Shown here in pieces: positions 1 to 9,020 of a stretch of 55,775 nucleotides of DNA; position 1 is the first letter of the stretch; each line of letters opens with the position of its first letter. Source of the DNA: Bacillota bacterium (lineage in GTDB: Bacteria; Bacillota; Sulfobacillia; RBS10-35; Bu92); the NCBI GenBank assembly GCA_014896375.1, contig JADBKN010000064.1, positions 1 through 55,775 of the forward strand. Reading direction: 5' to 3'. The notes beneath the pieces were generated by a model, which saw nothing but the letters and a program-made list of their open reading frames with translations, was not told where the DNA came from and did not search any database. A program made the position numbers and the translations under genes.

Positions 1-2
1 TG

Positions 3-440
3 CAGTCGGGTGGCGGCCGGGTGACGCTGCGGCGAGCCGACCTGGCCCAGCGCTTCGGCTGCGCGCCCTCGCAGATCTCCTACGTGCTGGAGACGCGCTT
101 CGGCCTGGAGCGCGGCTACCGCGTGGAGAGCCGGCGCGGCGGCGGCGGATACGTGCGCATCGAGCGCGTGGAGGTCGAGGGCTGCGACGAGTGGCTGAGC
201 CGCCTTGAGCGCCTCATCGGGGAATACATCAGTGAGGACCGCGCGCGCGGCGTCGTCGACTGGCTGCAGCGGGAGTCCTGGCTCGACGACCGCTCCGCGG
301 CCATCATGCGCGCCGCGCTGGGCCGGGAGGCGCTGGGGCTGCCCCTGCCGCTGCGCGACCAGGTCCGCGCGCGCCTGCTGAAGGCCATGGCCCAGGCCCT
401 CCTGCCTTATGGAAGGGCGTCGGCCGAGGGCAAACTGTAA
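3..440 (+). CDS. ctsR: Transcriptional repressor CtsR (5' end outside window)
   Basis: CtsR represses class III heat-shock genes (clp genes and its own operon) by binding a direct-repeat operator as a dimer. The reading frame is open from the window edge, and residues encoded before the first GTG (21) still fit the family, so the gene starts upstream and its N-terminal helix is cut off. The winged-helix DNA-binding part is visible: RFGCAPSQISYVLETRF, then the glycine-rich wing RGGGGYVRI. The C-terminal four-helix part follows and ends at 440. It is the first gene of ctsR-mcsA-mcsB-clpC; the expected CtsR operator would lie upstream, out of view. Confidence 0.93.
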   Translation, partial: QSGGGRVTLRRADLAQRFGCAPSQISYVLETRFGLERGYRVESRRGGGGYVRIERVEVEGCDEWLSRLERLIGEYISEDRARGVVDWLQRESWLDDRSAAIMRAALGREALGLPLPLRDQVRARLLKAMAQALLPYGRASAEGKL

Positions 441-461
441 GGGTTGAAAGAAGGGTCCGCC

Positions 462-1115
462 ATGTGCGAAGAGTGCGGTCAGCGTCCGGCCACGGTGCAC
501 GTCGCGCGCCGCGTCAACGGCCACCAGACGGAGATGCACCTCTGCGCGCAGTGCGCCATGGAGAAGGGCGAGATCGGGCCGCTCATGCAGAGCCCGGCCT
601 GGATGCTTGAGCAGTTCCTCGCGGCGCTGGGCGGCCTGGGGGTCGGCAGTCCCGGGCCGGCCGCAGGGTCCGCCGCAGGGCCGGCGGCGGCGCCGCTCAT
701 GCCGCCCGGCCGCGCCCCGGGTGGCGGCCGCTGCCCGGCGTGCGGCCTGCCGTTCCAGGAGTTCGCACGCACGGGCATGCTGGGCTGCGCGCACTGCTAC
801 GAGGCGTTCCGCCATGAGCTGGGCCCCGCCATCCGCCGCATCCACGGGGCCGCTCGGCACGTGGGGCACCGCCCGCCCGACGGACCCGCCCCGCGACCAT
901 CGGCGGGCGACCGTCCTTTGGCCGCTGCCCCCGGCGTGGGAGCCTCCGGCGCGGCCGCCTCGCCGGAAACGCCGGCCGCGTCGGCCGGGCCGCAGGAACC
1001 GGCGGCCGAACGCGTCGCCCGCCTACGCGCCGAACTTCAGAAGGCGATCGCGGAGGAGCGCTACGAGGACGCGGCGCGCCTCCGGGATGAAATCCGCGCG
1101 CTTACGAAGGAGTGA
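462..1115 (+). CDS. mcsA: McsA, activator of protein arginine kinase (UVR domain)
   Basis: McsA is the zinc-binding partner that activates the arginine kinase McsB and helps control CtsR. The 217-aa product opens with MCEECG and CAQCA (first Cys pair set) and has a second set, CPACG and CAHC, near residues 93-114, as in the family. A Pro/Ala/Gly-rich linker of roughly 60 residues follows, and the C-terminus is a UVR motif (LQKAIAEERYEDAARLRDEI). I chose ATG 462 over an in-frame TTG at 444 because MCEECG is the usual N-terminus and a purine-rich stretch (GAAAGAAGGG) precedes it. The linker is longer than in low-GC relatives. Confidence 0.93.
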   Translation: MCEECGQRPATVHVARRVNGHQTEMHLCAQCAMEKGEIGPLMQSPAWMLEQFLAALGGLGVGSPGPAAGSAAGPAAAPLMPPGRAPGGGRCPACGLPFQEFARTGMLGCAHCYEAFRHELGPAIRRIHGAARHVGHRPPDGPAPRPSAGDRPLAAAPGVGASGAAASPETPAASAGPQEPAAERVARLRAELQKAIAEERYEDAARLRDEIRALTKE

Positions 1116-1120
1116 GGGCC

Positions 1121-2194
1121 GTGTCGGCGCTCGACGCACCTGGGAACGCGCTCAGCTCTTGGATGCGTGGCGATGGCCCGTCGTCGGACGTCGTCCTCTC
1201 CAGCCGGATCCGGCTGGCCCGCAACATGCGGGACGCGCCCTACCCCCCGCGCCTCGACCGCGCCGGCGCCGAGGCCGTCGTCGCAAGGGTGGCGGAGGCG
1301 CTCCGCGGTTGGACCGATGAGTCGGGACGGCCGCTGCGCGTGGTGCGCCTCGACGCCCTGAGCCCGCTGGAGCGTCAGGTGATGGTGGAGAAGCACCTCA
1401 CCAGCCCGGCGCACGTGCGGCAGGCCGTCGGCGCGCTGGCGCTGTCGGAGGACGAGTCCGTCAGCGTCATGATCCTCGAGGAGGACCACGTGCGCATCCA
1501 GTGCCTCGCGGCCGGCCTGCAGCTCCGCCCGGCGCTGGACCGCGCGCTGCGCCTGGACGCGGCGCTGGCGGAGCGCCTGCCGTGGGCCTTCGACGCCGAG
1601 TGGGGCCACCTGACCACCTGCCCCACGAACGTCGGCACGGGCCTGCGCGCCTCCGTGATGGTCCACCTGCCGGGGCTGGCGATGGCCAACCAGATCCCCG
1701 GCGTGCTCATGACGCTCTCGAACAACGGCATGACGGCGCGCGGCCTCTACGGGGAGGGCAGCGAGTCGGCAGGGAACCTCTTTCAGATTTCGAACGCCCA
1801 GTCGCTGGGCCGGGCGGAGGGGGAGATCGTGCAGCGCATGGAGGAAGCCGTGCGCCAGCTGGCGGAGCGGGAGCGCAGCGTGCGCGAGCGGCTCCTCAAC
1901 CAGATGGGCGAGGCGCTGAAAGACCGCATCTGGCGCGCCTACGGGGTGCTCGCGCACGCCCGCCGCATCTCCTCCGCCGAGGCCATGGAACTCCTGTCGC
2001 TGTTGCGGCTGGGCATCGACCTGCACATATTGCCGCAGTTGGATGCGAAGGTGTTCAACGAGCTGATCGTGGCCACGCGCCCGGCCTTCCTGCAGCACCT
2101 CACGGGCCAGGAGGCCGGGCCCGAGGAGCGGGACGTGAAACGCGCGTCGCTCATCCGCGCGGCCCTGCGCCGCGCGGAGGCGCGCGCCTCGTGA
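1121..2194 (+). CDS. mcsB: Protein arginine kinase McsB
   Basis: McsB phosphorylates arginine residues on proteins; in Bacillota pArg marks substrates for ClpC-ClpP and inactivates CtsR. The 357-aa product has the phosphagen-kinase-like catalytic domain: SSRIRLARN near the N-terminus and the catalytic-Cys loop TCPTNVGTG near residue 170. The C-terminal four-helix region is also present. GTG 1121 is preferred because AAGGAG ends 9 nt upstream; a GTG at 1112 that overlaps the mcsA stop is the alternative. A 126-bp spacer with no clear signal separates it from clpC. Confidence 0.93.
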   Translation: MSALDAPGNALSSWMRGDGPSSDVVLSSRIRLARNMRDAPYPPRLDRAGAEAVVARVAEALRGWTDESGRPLRVVRLDALSPLERQVMVEKHLTSPAHVRQAVGALALSEDESVSVMILEEDHVRIQCLAAGLQLRPALDRALRLDAALAERLPWAFDAEWGHLTTCPTNVGTGLRASVMVHLPGLAMANQIPGVLMTLSNNGMTARGLYGEGSESAGNLFQISNAQSLGRAEGEIVQRMEEAVRQLAERERSVRERLLNQMGEALKDRIWRAYGVLAHARRISSAEAMELLSLLRLGIDLHILPQLDAKVFNELIVATRPAFLQHLTGQEAGPEERDVKRASLIRAALRRAEARAS

Positions 2195-2320
2195 GCCGCC
2201 GGCGCGGCCGTGCCGGGCCCGCTGCGCCGCGGGCGTGCTCGCTGAAGGCCCGGCGGCCGCGCCCCGTCCTCCGCGGCGCGGCGCTTCTGCGGATCACGTT
2301 GTGAAGGGGGATGGAGAGGG

Positions 2321-4861
2321 ATGTACAGCCGGTATTCGGAACGGGCTCAGCGGGTGATCATCCTCGCCCAGGAAGAAGCGCGCCGCCTCAACTACAACTA
2401 CGTGGGCACGGAGCACCTGCTGCTCGGCCTGATCCGCGAGGGCAGCGGCATCGCCGCCAAGGCGCTGCAGAACCTGGGCATCGACCTCGACCACGTGCGC
2501 GCCGAGGTGGAGAAGGTCATCGGCCGCGGCAACCAGCCGGTCACAGGGGAGATCGGCTACACGCCGCGGGCGAAGAAGGTCGTGATGGAGCTCGCCCTGG
2601 AGGAGGCGCGGCAGCTCGGCCACAACTACGTGGGCACCGAGCACATCCTTCTGGGCCTCATCCGCGAGGGCGAGGGCGTGGCCGCGCGCGTGCTCGAGAA
2701 CATGGGCGCGGACCTCGAACGCGTGCAGCGCGAGGTCATCAAGCTCCTCGGCGGCAGCGTGCCGCCGCAGGGCCAGCCGGTGCGCGGCCGGCGGACGAAG
2801 TCCAACACGCCGGCGCTCGACAACTTCGGCCGCGACCTCACCCAGATGGCCGAGGAGGGCAAGCTCGACCCGGTCGTCGGGCGCGACAAGGAGATCCAGC
2901 GCGTCATCCAGATCCTCTCCCGGCGCACGAAGAACAACCCCGTGCTCATCGGCGAGCCGGGCGTGGGCAAGACGGCGATCGTGGAGGGGCTGGCGCAGCG
3001 CATCGCGGAGGGCACCGTGCCGGAACTCCTCAAGGACCGCCGCGTGGTGGCGCTGGACCTGGGCGCCATGGTGGCCGGCTCCAAGTACCGCGGCGAGTTC
3101 GAGGACCGGCTGAAGAAGGTCATGGAGGAGATCCGGCGCTCCGGGAACGTCATCCTCTTCATCGACGAGATGCACACGATCATCGGCGCCGGCGCCGCGG
3201 AGGGCGCCATCGACGCGGCCAACATCCTGAAGCCGGCCCTCGCGCGCGGGGAGCTGCAGGCGATCGGCGCCACCACGCTGGACGAGTACCGCAAGCACGT
3301 GGAGAAGGACGCCGCGCTGGAGCGCCGCTTCCAGCCGGTGATGGTCGACGAGCCCAGCGTGGAGGACACGATCGCCATCCTGAAGGGCCTGCGCGACCGC
3401 TACGAGGCGCACCATCGCGTGCGCATCACGGACGAGGCCATCGAGGCGGCGGCGCGCCTTTCCGACCGCTACGTCGCCGACCGCTTCCTCCCGGACAAGG
3501 CGATCGACCTCATCGACGAGGCCGCCTCGAAGAAGCGCCTGCAGGCGTTCGTGATGCCGCCCGCCCTCCAGGAGGTGGAGCAGCGCCTGGAGATGATCCG
3601 CAAGGAGAAGGAGGCGGCCGTGCAGAGCCAGGAGTTCGAGAAGGCCGCCGCCCTGCGGGACCAGGAGCAGAAGCTGCAGCAGGAGCTGGAGAAGGAGCGC
3701 CAGAAGTGGCAGAACACGCAGGTGATGGAGCAGATCGACATCACCGCGGACGATGTGGCGCAGATCGTGGCCGACTGGACGGGCATCCCCGTGAAGCAGC
3801 TCACCCAGGAGGAGTCGGAGCGGCTGCTCCATTTGGAAGAGGTGCTGCACAGCCGCGTCGTCGGCCAGGACGACGCCGTGCGGGCGGTGGCGCGGGCCAT
3901 CCGCCGCGCGCACGCCGGCCTCAAGGACCCGCGCCGGCCGATCGGCTCCTTCATCTTCCTCGGCCCCACGGGCGTGGGCAAGACGGAGCTGGCGAAGGCG
4001 CTGGCGGAGGCGCTCTTCGGCGACGAGGACGCGATGATCACGATCGACATGTCGGAGTACACCGAGCGGCACACCGTCTCGCGGCTCGTCGGCGCGCCGC
4101 CTGGGTACGTCGGCTACGAGGAGGGCGGCCAGCTCACGGAGGCCGTGCGGCGCAAGCCGTACTCGGTGGTGCTGCTCGACGAGATCGAGAAGGCGCACCC
4201 CGAGGTCTTCAACCTGCTGCTCCAGGTGCTTGAGGAAGGCCGGCTCACGGAGGCGAAGGGACGCACCGTCGACTTCCGCAACACGGTGTTGATCATGACC
4301 TCCAACGTGGGCGCCGACCTCATCAAGCGCCAGACGCAGATGGGCTTCCGCACGAAGCAGGACGAGGAAGCCGACTACGAGGCCATGAAGCGGAAGATCA
4401 TGGACGAGGTGCGCCGCACTTTCCGCCCGGAGTTCCTGAACCGCATCGACGACATCATCGTGTTCCACTCGCTGACGAAGGAGCACCTGAAGAGCATCGT
4501 CGAGCTGCTCCTCAAGCGGCTCAACGACCGGCTGGCGGAGCAGGGCTACCGCCTCGCGGTGACGGAGCGCGCGAAGGAGATCATCGTGGACGAGGGCGCG
4601 GACGTGGAGTTCGGGGCGCGGCCGCTGCGGCGGGCGATCACCCGCCTCGTCGAGGATCCGCTCTCGGAAGAGGTGCTGGCCGGCAAGTTCAAGCCGGGGG
4701 ACACGATCACCGTCGATGCGGACGCGGAGGGCCGCATCGTGTTCCGCAAGGCGACCGACGCGTCCGCGGACGGCACCGCGCCCGGCGCCCCGGCCGGGGC
4801 GAAGGGCGCCGGCTCCGGGACGAAGGGCGCCGCAGCCGCGGGCGGGCAGAAGGGCAAGTGA
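2321..4861 (+). CDS. clpC: ATP-dependent Clp protease ATP-binding subunit ClpC
   Basis: ClpC is the Hsp100 unfoldase that feeds substrates, including arginine-phosphorylated proteins, to ClpP. The 846-aa protein has two N-terminal Clp repeats ([17 protein letters not shown] and [17 protein letters not shown]), Walker A motifs GEPGVGKT (about residue 211) and GPTGVGKT (about 548), and a UVR-type middle segment near 435-455 of the kind contacted by McsA/MecA-type adaptors. The C-terminal D2-small domain is followed by a 30-residue Ala/Gly/Lys tail not typical of the family. Start ATG 2321 gives [12 protein letters not shown], close to other ClpC N-termini. Confidence 0.97.
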   Translation: MYSRYSERAQRVIILAQEEARRLNYNYVGTEHLLLGLIREGSGIAAKALQNLGIDLDHVRAEVEKVIGRGNQPVTGEIGYTPRAKKVVMELALEEARQLGHNYVGTEHILLGLIREGEGVAARVLENMGADLERVQREVIKLLGGSVPPQGQPVRGRRTKSNTPALDNFGRDLTQMAEEGKLDPVVGRDKEIQRVIQILSRRTKNNPVLIGEPGVGKTAIVEGLAQRIAEGTVPELLKDRRVVALDLGAMVAGSKYRGEFEDRLKKVMEEIRRSGNVILFIDEMHTIIGAGAAEGAIDAANILKPALARGELQAIGATTLDEYRKHVEKDAALERRFQPVMVDEPSVEDTIAILKGLRDRYEAHHRVRITDEAIEAAARLSDRYVADRFLPDKAIDLIDEAASKKRLQAFVMPPALQEVEQRLEMIRKEKEAAVQSQEFEKAAALRDQEQKLQQELEKERQKWQNTQVMEQIDITADDVAQIVADWTGIPVKQLTQEESERLLHLEEVLHSRVVGQDDAVRAVARAIRRAHAGLKDPRRPIGSFIFLGPTGVGKTELAKALAEALFGDEDAMITIDMSEYTERHTVSRLVGAPPGYVGYEEGGQLTEAVRRKPYSVVLLDEIEKAHPEVFNLLLQVLEEGRLTEAKGRTVDFRNTVLIMTSNVGADLIKRQTQMGFRTKQDEEADYEAMKRKIMDEVRRTFRPEFLNRIDDIIVFHSLTKEHLKSIVELLLKRLNDRLAEQGYRLAVTERAKEIIVDEGADVEFGARPLRRAITRLVEDPLSEEVLAGKFKPGDTITVDADAEGRIVFRKATDASADGTAPGAPAGAKGAGSGTKGAAAAGGQKGK

Positions 4862-4957
4862 GCCGCCGCGGGCCGGGCGCGGCCGCCGCGCCGGCGCGGG
4901 CTTGGGCGGCGCGGGGTCACGGCTGGGCGGCGGAGCGGGCTTGGGGCTTGCACGGCG

Positions 4958-5011
4958 CGGCCGCGGGTGCGCGAGGCATCCGCGGCCGTCGTCCGCCCAG
5001 GCCCTTTTTTT
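4958..5011 (+). terminator. Possible terminator after clpC
   Basis: In the 209-bp gap between clpC and the DinB gene a perfect 9-bp stem (CGGCCGCGG / CCGCGGCCG, 4958-4966 with 4980-4988) is followed, 16 nt later, by seven T. The distance to the T-run is longer than in a standard intrinsic terminator, so this is tentative. The rest of the gap is GC-rich with nothing else recognisable. Confidence 0.35.
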
Positions 5012-5070
5012 GCGTCCCAAAGGATCCAGCCCGGGGGTGGCGAACATATGTGCGGGGGAGGAGAGGGTCG

Positions 5071-5544
5071 ATGCGGCTCGCCGAAATGCTCCTGGAACAG
5101 ATGGACAGCACCTGGGCGGCGTCCCACTGGCACGCCCCGCTCGCGCAGCTTCTGGAACGGACGACGGCCGCCCAGGCGGCGTGGCGCCCGCCGCAGGGCG
5201 GCCACACGATCCACGAGATCGTCGTCCACCTGGATTACAGCGCGAGGGAAATGGCCTCGCGCTGCAAGGGCGGCCCGCGGCGGTGGGATGAGTCCCAGAG
5301 CTGGGTCGCCACCCCGGAGCCGCTGACGGAGGCGGCGTGGCGGGAGACCGTGCGCTCGTTCGAGGAGCACCGCCGCGAGCTGGCCGAGGCCGTGGCCGCG
5401 CTGACGGACGAGCAGCTGGCGGCGCCCGCCTACCACGGCCGGCCGCTCCTGCGCCACCTGAGCGAGGTCATCCAGCACGAGGCGTACCACGCCGGGCAGA
5501 TCGCCTACATCCGGCGCATGCTCGGCGAGGAGCCGCTCATGTGA
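5071..5544 (+). CDS. DinB-family (four-helix, metal-binding) protein
   Basis: 157-aa protein of the DinB/YfiT-like four-helix superfamily, which includes bacillithiol S-transferases and many proteins of unknown role. The metal-site histidines are visible in HTIHEIVVHLDY near residue 45 and HEAYHAGQIAYIR near residue 136, the family's typical spacing. ATG 5071 follows GGGGGAGGAGAGGG, a strong ribosome-binding site. It lies between the clpC operon and the moaD-moaE gene on the same strand, with no obvious functional link. The substrate cannot be told from sequence. Confidence 0.8.
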   Translation: MRLAEMLLEQMDSTWAASHWHAPLAQLLERTTAAQAAWRPPQGGHTIHEIVVHLDYSAREMASRCKGGPRRWDESQSWVATPEPLTEAAWRETVRSFEEHRRELAEAVAALTDEQLAAPAYHGRPLLRHLSEVIQHEAYHAGQIAYIRRMLGEEPLM

Positions 5545-5613
5545 GGGCAGGCCCGCATCCTGCCGCCCTGCGGTACGATGGCCCCGTCACCATGATTTGA
5601 GGAGCGATCTTTC

Positions 5614-6354
5614 GTGACCGTGACCGTGCTGGCCTTCGGCGCGGCGGCCGAAGCCGCGGGCCGGCGGGCGTGGACAGTGGACCTGCCGGAGGGCGCCCGC
5701 GTGGCCGACCTGCTCCGGGAGCTGGCGCGCCGGCTTCCGTCGCTCGCGCCGCTCCTGCCGTCCCTGGCGGTGGCCGTCGACGAGGAGTACGCCGGCGCCT
5801 CCACGCCGCTGCACGAGGGCGCGGAAGTGGCGCTCATCCCGCCGGTGAGCGGCGGCAGCGGCGGCAGCGGCAGCAGCGGCAGTGGCGAGCCGGTGGGGGA
5901 TTCCGCGGAGTTGCCAGGCTCGGCTGCCGACCGGGTATGGCTCACCGAGGAGCCGCTCTCGCTGGATGCGCTCATCGCGCGCGTGGCGCATGCCGATGCC
6001 GGCGCGGTGGCCACCTTCACCGGCACGGTGCGCGCCCGCACGCGGCGGGGCGGCGAGGTCCGGGAGACGGCGGAGCTCTTCTACGAGGCGTACGGCCCCA
6101 TGGCGCTGAAAGAGATGCGCAGGATCGCCCGGGAGGCGGAGGCGCGCTGGCCGGGCGCGCGCGTGGCCATGGCCCACCGCACGGGCCGCCTGCGGCCGGG
6201 GGAGGCGAGCGTCATGATCGCCGTCTCGGCGCCGCACCGCGCCGGCGCGTTCGAGGCGTGCCGCTTCTGTATCGACACGCTGAAGCAGACGGTGCCGATC
6301 TGGAAGAAGGACATCCGGCCGGACGGCACCGAGGAGTGGAGCCCGCGGCCCTGA
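5614..6354 (+). CDS. MoaD-MoaE fusion (molybdopterin synthase, MoaX-like)
   Basis: Both subunits of molybdopterin synthase in one 246-aa chain. Residues 1-81 are a MoaD (ubiquitin-like sulfur carrier) domain ending in a Gly-Gly pair (80-81, ..PPVSGG). A Ser/Gly linker (SGGSGSSGSG) follows, then a MoaE domain with VATFTGTVR, YEAYGPMA, the AHRTGRL segment and the lysine-bearing VPIWKKD active-site motif. Free MoaD needs its Gly-Gly carboxylate at the C-terminus, so the fusion presumably has to be cut after residue 81, as described for mycobacterial MoaX. Start GTG 5614; GTG 5620 is also possible. No other cofactor gene is nearby. Confidence 0.9.
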   Translation: MTVTVLAFGAAAEAAGRRAWTVDLPEGARVADLLRELARRLPSLAPLLPSLAVAVDEEYAGASTPLHEGAEVALIPPVSGGSGGSGSSGSGEPVGDSAELPGSAADRVWLTEEPLSLDALIARVAHADAGAVATFTGTVRARTRRGGEVRETAELFYEAYGPMALKEMRRIAREAEARWPGARVAMAHRTGRLRPGEASVMIAVSAPHRAGAFEACRFCIDTLKQTVPIWKKDIRPDGTEEWSPRP

Positions 6355-6397
6355 CGGCGCCTGGCGCCGGACGCCGCGGGCGGGGGGAGGATGCCCG

Positions 6398-7768
6398 CTG
6401 AGCGCGCCCCACACCGTCTTCACGTGCCAATCCTGCGGGGCGCAGTCGCCGCGCTGGCTGGGCCGCTGCCCGGACTGCGGCGCCTGGAACTCCTACGTGG
6501 AGGAGCGGCTGGCGCCCCGGCGGGCGGCAGGCGCGCGCTCGGGGCGCGGCCGCGCGCCCGCGCCGCAGGCGCCGTCGCTCCTGGAGGTGAGTTCGGCCGC
6601 GGAGCGCCGGCTGGCCACGGGCCTCGGCGAACTCGACCGCGCGCTGGGCGGCGGCTTCGTCGCCGGCGGCGTCACCCTGCTCGCGGGGGAGCCGGGCATC
6701 GGCAAGTCGACCCTGCTCCTTCAGGTGGCCCGCTCCGCGGCGGCCTCGCGCACGGTGCTCTACGTGGCCGGGGAGGAGTCGCCGCAGCAGATCCGCCTGC
6801 GAGCGGAGCGCCTGGGCGCGCTGGCGGAGGGCATCCGCGTGCTCCCGGAGACGGACGCCGCGGCCGTCGAGGAAGCGTGGCGGGCGCTGGAGCCGGGGCT
6901 CGTGCTCGTGGACTCGATCCAGACGCTGGCGGACGCGGAATTGGAGTCGCCGCCGGGCAGCGTGAGCCAGGTGCGCGCCGCCGCCGCGCGGCTGATCGCG
7001 CTGGCGAAGGCCACCGCCGTGCCGCTCGTGCTCGTCGGCCACGTCACGAAGGAAGGCGCCATCGCCGGACCCAAGGTGCTGGAGCACGCCGTCGACACGG
7101 TGCTCTACTTCGAAGGCGAGCGGCACGCGGCCTACCGGCTGGTGCGCGCCGCGAAGAACCGCTTCGGCGCCGCCAATGAGGTCGGCTGCTTCGAGATGCG
7201 GGAGACGGGCCTCGTGGAGGTGCCGAACCCGTCCGCCTGGTTCCTCGCCGAGCGCGCCGACGCCCCCGGCGCGGTGGTGGCGGCCTGCGTGGAGGGCACG
7301 CGGCCGCTCCTTGTGGAGGTGCAGGCGCTCGTCGCGGGCGCGCGCTTCGGCGCCGGGCGGCGCACGGCGAGCGGCATGGACGCGAGCCGCCTGGCGCTGC
7401 TCCTCGCGGTGCTGGAGAAGCGCTGCGGCCTCGCCTTCGGCGATCAGGACGCGTACCTGAAGGTGTCCGGCGGGGCGCGCCTCGATGAGCCGGCGGCCGA
7501 CTTGGCCGCGGCGCTGGCGCTGGCCTCAAGCTTCCTCGACCGGCCGGTGCCGGCCGATGTGGCCGTCTTCGGAGAGGTAGGCCTGGGCGGGGAGGTGCGC
7601 GGCGTGCAGCACGCCGAGCAGCGCGTGCGGGAGGCGCTGCGCCTGGGCTTCACCCGCGTGGTGCTGCCGGCGGCAAACGAAAGCTCCGCACGCGTGGGAG
7701 GGGTCCCCGCCGCCGAGCTCATTCCCGTGCGCCGCCTCAGCGACGCCATCGAAGCCGTCCTGCGCTGA
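6398..7768 (+). CDS. radA: DNA repair protein RadA (Sms), apparent CTG start
   Basis: RadA is a RecA-like branch-migration and repair ATPase. The 456-aa frame has the N-terminal C4 zinc finger (CQSCG, then CPDCG), Walker A GEPGIGKST, the RadA-specific KNRFG motif and a C-terminal Lon-protease-like domain. The zinc finger lies upstream of the first in-frame GTG (6497), so the start must be earlier. No in-frame ATG/GTG/TTG exists between 6320 and 6497. CTG 6398, 7 nt after GGGGGGAGG, gives a normal-length N-terminus (SAPHTVFTC). A one-base indel relative to an out-of-frame ATG at 6391 would also explain it. Confidence 0.93.
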   Translation: MSAPHTVFTCQSCGAQSPRWLGRCPDCGAWNSYVEERLAPRRAAGARSGRGRAPAPQAPSLLEVSSAAERRLATGLGELDRALGGGFVAGGVTLLAGEPGIGKSTLLLQVARSAAASRTVLYVAGEESPQQIRLRAERLGALAEGIRVLPETDAAAVEEAWRALEPGLVLVDSIQTLADAELESPPGSVSQVRAAAARLIALAKATAVPLVLVGHVTKEGAIAGPKVLEHAVDTVLYFEGERHAAYRLVRAAKNRFGAANEVGCFEMRETGLVEVPNPSAWFLAERADAPGAVVAACVEGTRPLLVEVQALVAGARFGAGRRTASGMDASRLALLLAVLEKRCGLAFGDQDAYLKVSGGARLDEPAADLAAALALASSFLDRPVPADVAVFGEVGLGGEVRGVQHAEQRVREALRLGFTRVVLPAANESSARVGGVPAAELIPVRRLSDAIEAVLR

Positions 7769-7812
7769 GGCCGCGTCCGCCGGCCCACGCAGGAAGCGTG
7801 GCCGCGGCCGCG

Positions 7813-8205
7813 TCAGATGTTGTAGATCCCCAACGCGGCGACTTTCTTATGCTCCTTTAAAAGAATATCGTATACATTCACGTTCAGGATATTAGCCAAA
7901 GCCGCGAGATAGAACAGCTGCCGGCCGACTTCCTCTTCGAGCACCTCCTGGCAGTGCGCACAAAGGGAACCCTCGACGTGGTCATCGAGGTAATTGCGCA
8001 ACTCCCGGAGGGAGATCTCCGGAGGCACCTCCGGCTTCGTGGCGTGGATCTTGATGCATCCGCAGGTGGTGACCGCTTTCGTGACGGAGCGCTGCACGCG
8101 GCAGGCGGAATCCTGCAGCTTGGACAGGACATCGAGGATGCTCCGGTCGCGTACGAGGCCTTCCTGGACCGCTTCCTGGAATTCGTCCCACAGGAGGTCT
8201 TTCAT
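7813..8205 (-). CDS. Conserved protein of unknown function, Cys-rich, divergent from carD
   Basis: 130-aa acidic, mostly helical protein, the only convincing minus-strand gene before the tail region. It has a CGC motif near residue 48 and a CAHC motif near residue 83, so a metal site or redox pair is possible. I recall similar proteins beside carD/radA in other Bacillota, possibly filed under DUF1573, but cannot confirm that. ATG (complement of 8203-8205) follows AAAGGTGGAAGG at good spacing; a GTG at 8220 is the alternative. It converges with radA and diverges from carD, with its own consensus-like promoter. No function is proposed. Confidence 0.8.
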   Translation of the reverse strand: MKDLLWDEFQEAVQEGLVRDRSILDVLSKLQDSACRVQRSVTKAVTTCGCIKIHATKPEVPPEISLRELRNYLDDHVEGSLCAHCQEVLEEEVGRQLFYLAALANILNVNVYDILLKEHKKVAALGIYNI

Positions 8206-8246
8206 CGAACGGCCTTCCACCTTTCTGCCCGCCCCGATGCACCGCC

Positions 8247-8276
8247 ATTATAGGGATCGGCTTTCTCGCCTGTCAA
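8247..8276 (-). promoter_or_regulatory. Sigma-A-like promoter for the minus-strand gene
   Basis: On the minus strand TTGACA (8276-8271) and TATAAT (8252-8247) are both perfect consensus hexamers with an 18-bp spacer, about 40 bp upstream of the start of the 7813-8205 gene. Together with the carD promoter it makes a divergent regulatory region of about 245 bp. Confidence 0.8.
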
Positions 8277-8349
8277 TGAAACGGAGAGACCGGAAAGGCT
8301 TGTCTTTCAAGGGTTTTCGGCAACGGGGGCGGACTGCCGCGGGCGCGCG

Positions 8350-8416
8350 TTGACAGGCTGAAACGCGGGATGATAAACTCATTTTTTCTTGACAACGATG
8401 ACCGGTTCGATATAAT
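8350..8416 (+). promoter_or_regulatory. carD promoter(s)
   Basis: TTGACA (8389-8394) and TATAAT (8411-8416), both perfect consensus with a 16-bp spacer, end about 35 bp before the carD TTG start, giving a short leader. A second TTGACA at 8350-8355 with a weaker -10 (TAAACT, 18-bp spacer) may be a tandem upstream promoter. Confidence 0.8.
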
Positions 8417-8450
8417 AGAAAATCATTTGCGGTGGCATGGAGGTGGTCGC

Positions 8451-8942
8451 TTGTTCCATGTGGGCGACAGGGTCGTCTACCCCATGCACGGGGCGGGTGT
8501 CATCGAGGCCGTCGAGGAGCGCGAGATCCTCGGGGAGCGCAAAGAGTACTACGTGATGCGCATGCCCATCGGCGAGATGCAGGTCCTCATCCCCGTCGAC
8601 GGCGTCGACCAGATCGGGCTCCGGGAGGTCATGGCGGCCGATGCGTGGGAGTCCGTCGCGGAGGTTCTCTCCACCGAGGACACCGAGGTCTACACGAACT
8701 GGAACCGGCGCTACCGGGCGAACGCCGAGCGTCTGAAGACCGGGGACATCTATGAGGTCGCGGCCGTCGTGCGCAACCTCATGGTGCGCGACCGCCACCG
8801 CAGCCTCTCTACGGGAGAGCGCAAGATGCTGGACAACGCCAAGCGGATCCTCGTGAGCGAGATCGTCCTCGCCTGCGGCGTCGATGAGGCGTGCGCGGCC
8901 CGCTGGATCGAGGAGGCCGTGCTGGCCAACCAGTCCGCCTGA
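8451..8942 (+). CDS. carD: CarD-family RNA polymerase-binding regulator
   Basis: CarD/CdnL proteins bind the beta subunit of RNA polymerase and stabilise open promoter complexes. The 163-aa product has the N-terminal Tudor-like RNAP-interaction domain (FHVGDRVVYPMHGAGVI) and a helical C-terminal domain with the DNA-contact region. The open frame extends upstream to 8370, but the promoter hexamers lie inside that extension, so the start must be later. TTG 8451 is preceded by GGAGGTGG and gives the family's usual N-terminus. The gene is followed 78 bp later by the PIN/TRAM gene, an order common in Bacillota. Confidence 0.92.
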   Translation: MFHVGDRVVYPMHGAGVIEAVEEREILGERKEYYVMRMPIGEMQVLIPVDGVDQIGLREVMAADAWESVAEVLSTEDTEVYTNWNRRYRANAERLKTGDIYEVAAVVRNLMVRDRHRSLSTGERKMLDNAKRILVSEIVLACGVDEACAARWIEEAVLANQSA

Positions 8943-9020
8943 CGCCCGCCGGCGCCGGGCCGGTTTCCTTTTGGCGCCTCCCGTCCGATGGCATAATGAC
9001 GCTGAAGGGAGGTGACGGCA

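Noticed and set aside
6391-7179. Plus-strand frame starting at ATG 6391 over radA
   Set aside because: It is out of frame with the RadA zinc finger and ATPase motifs and has shadow composition; kept only as evidence for a possible indel at the radA start.
7769-7812. Bidirectional terminator between radA and the convergent gene
   Set aside because: A short imperfect stem (around CCCACGC / GCGTGG) exists but there is no T-run on either strand.
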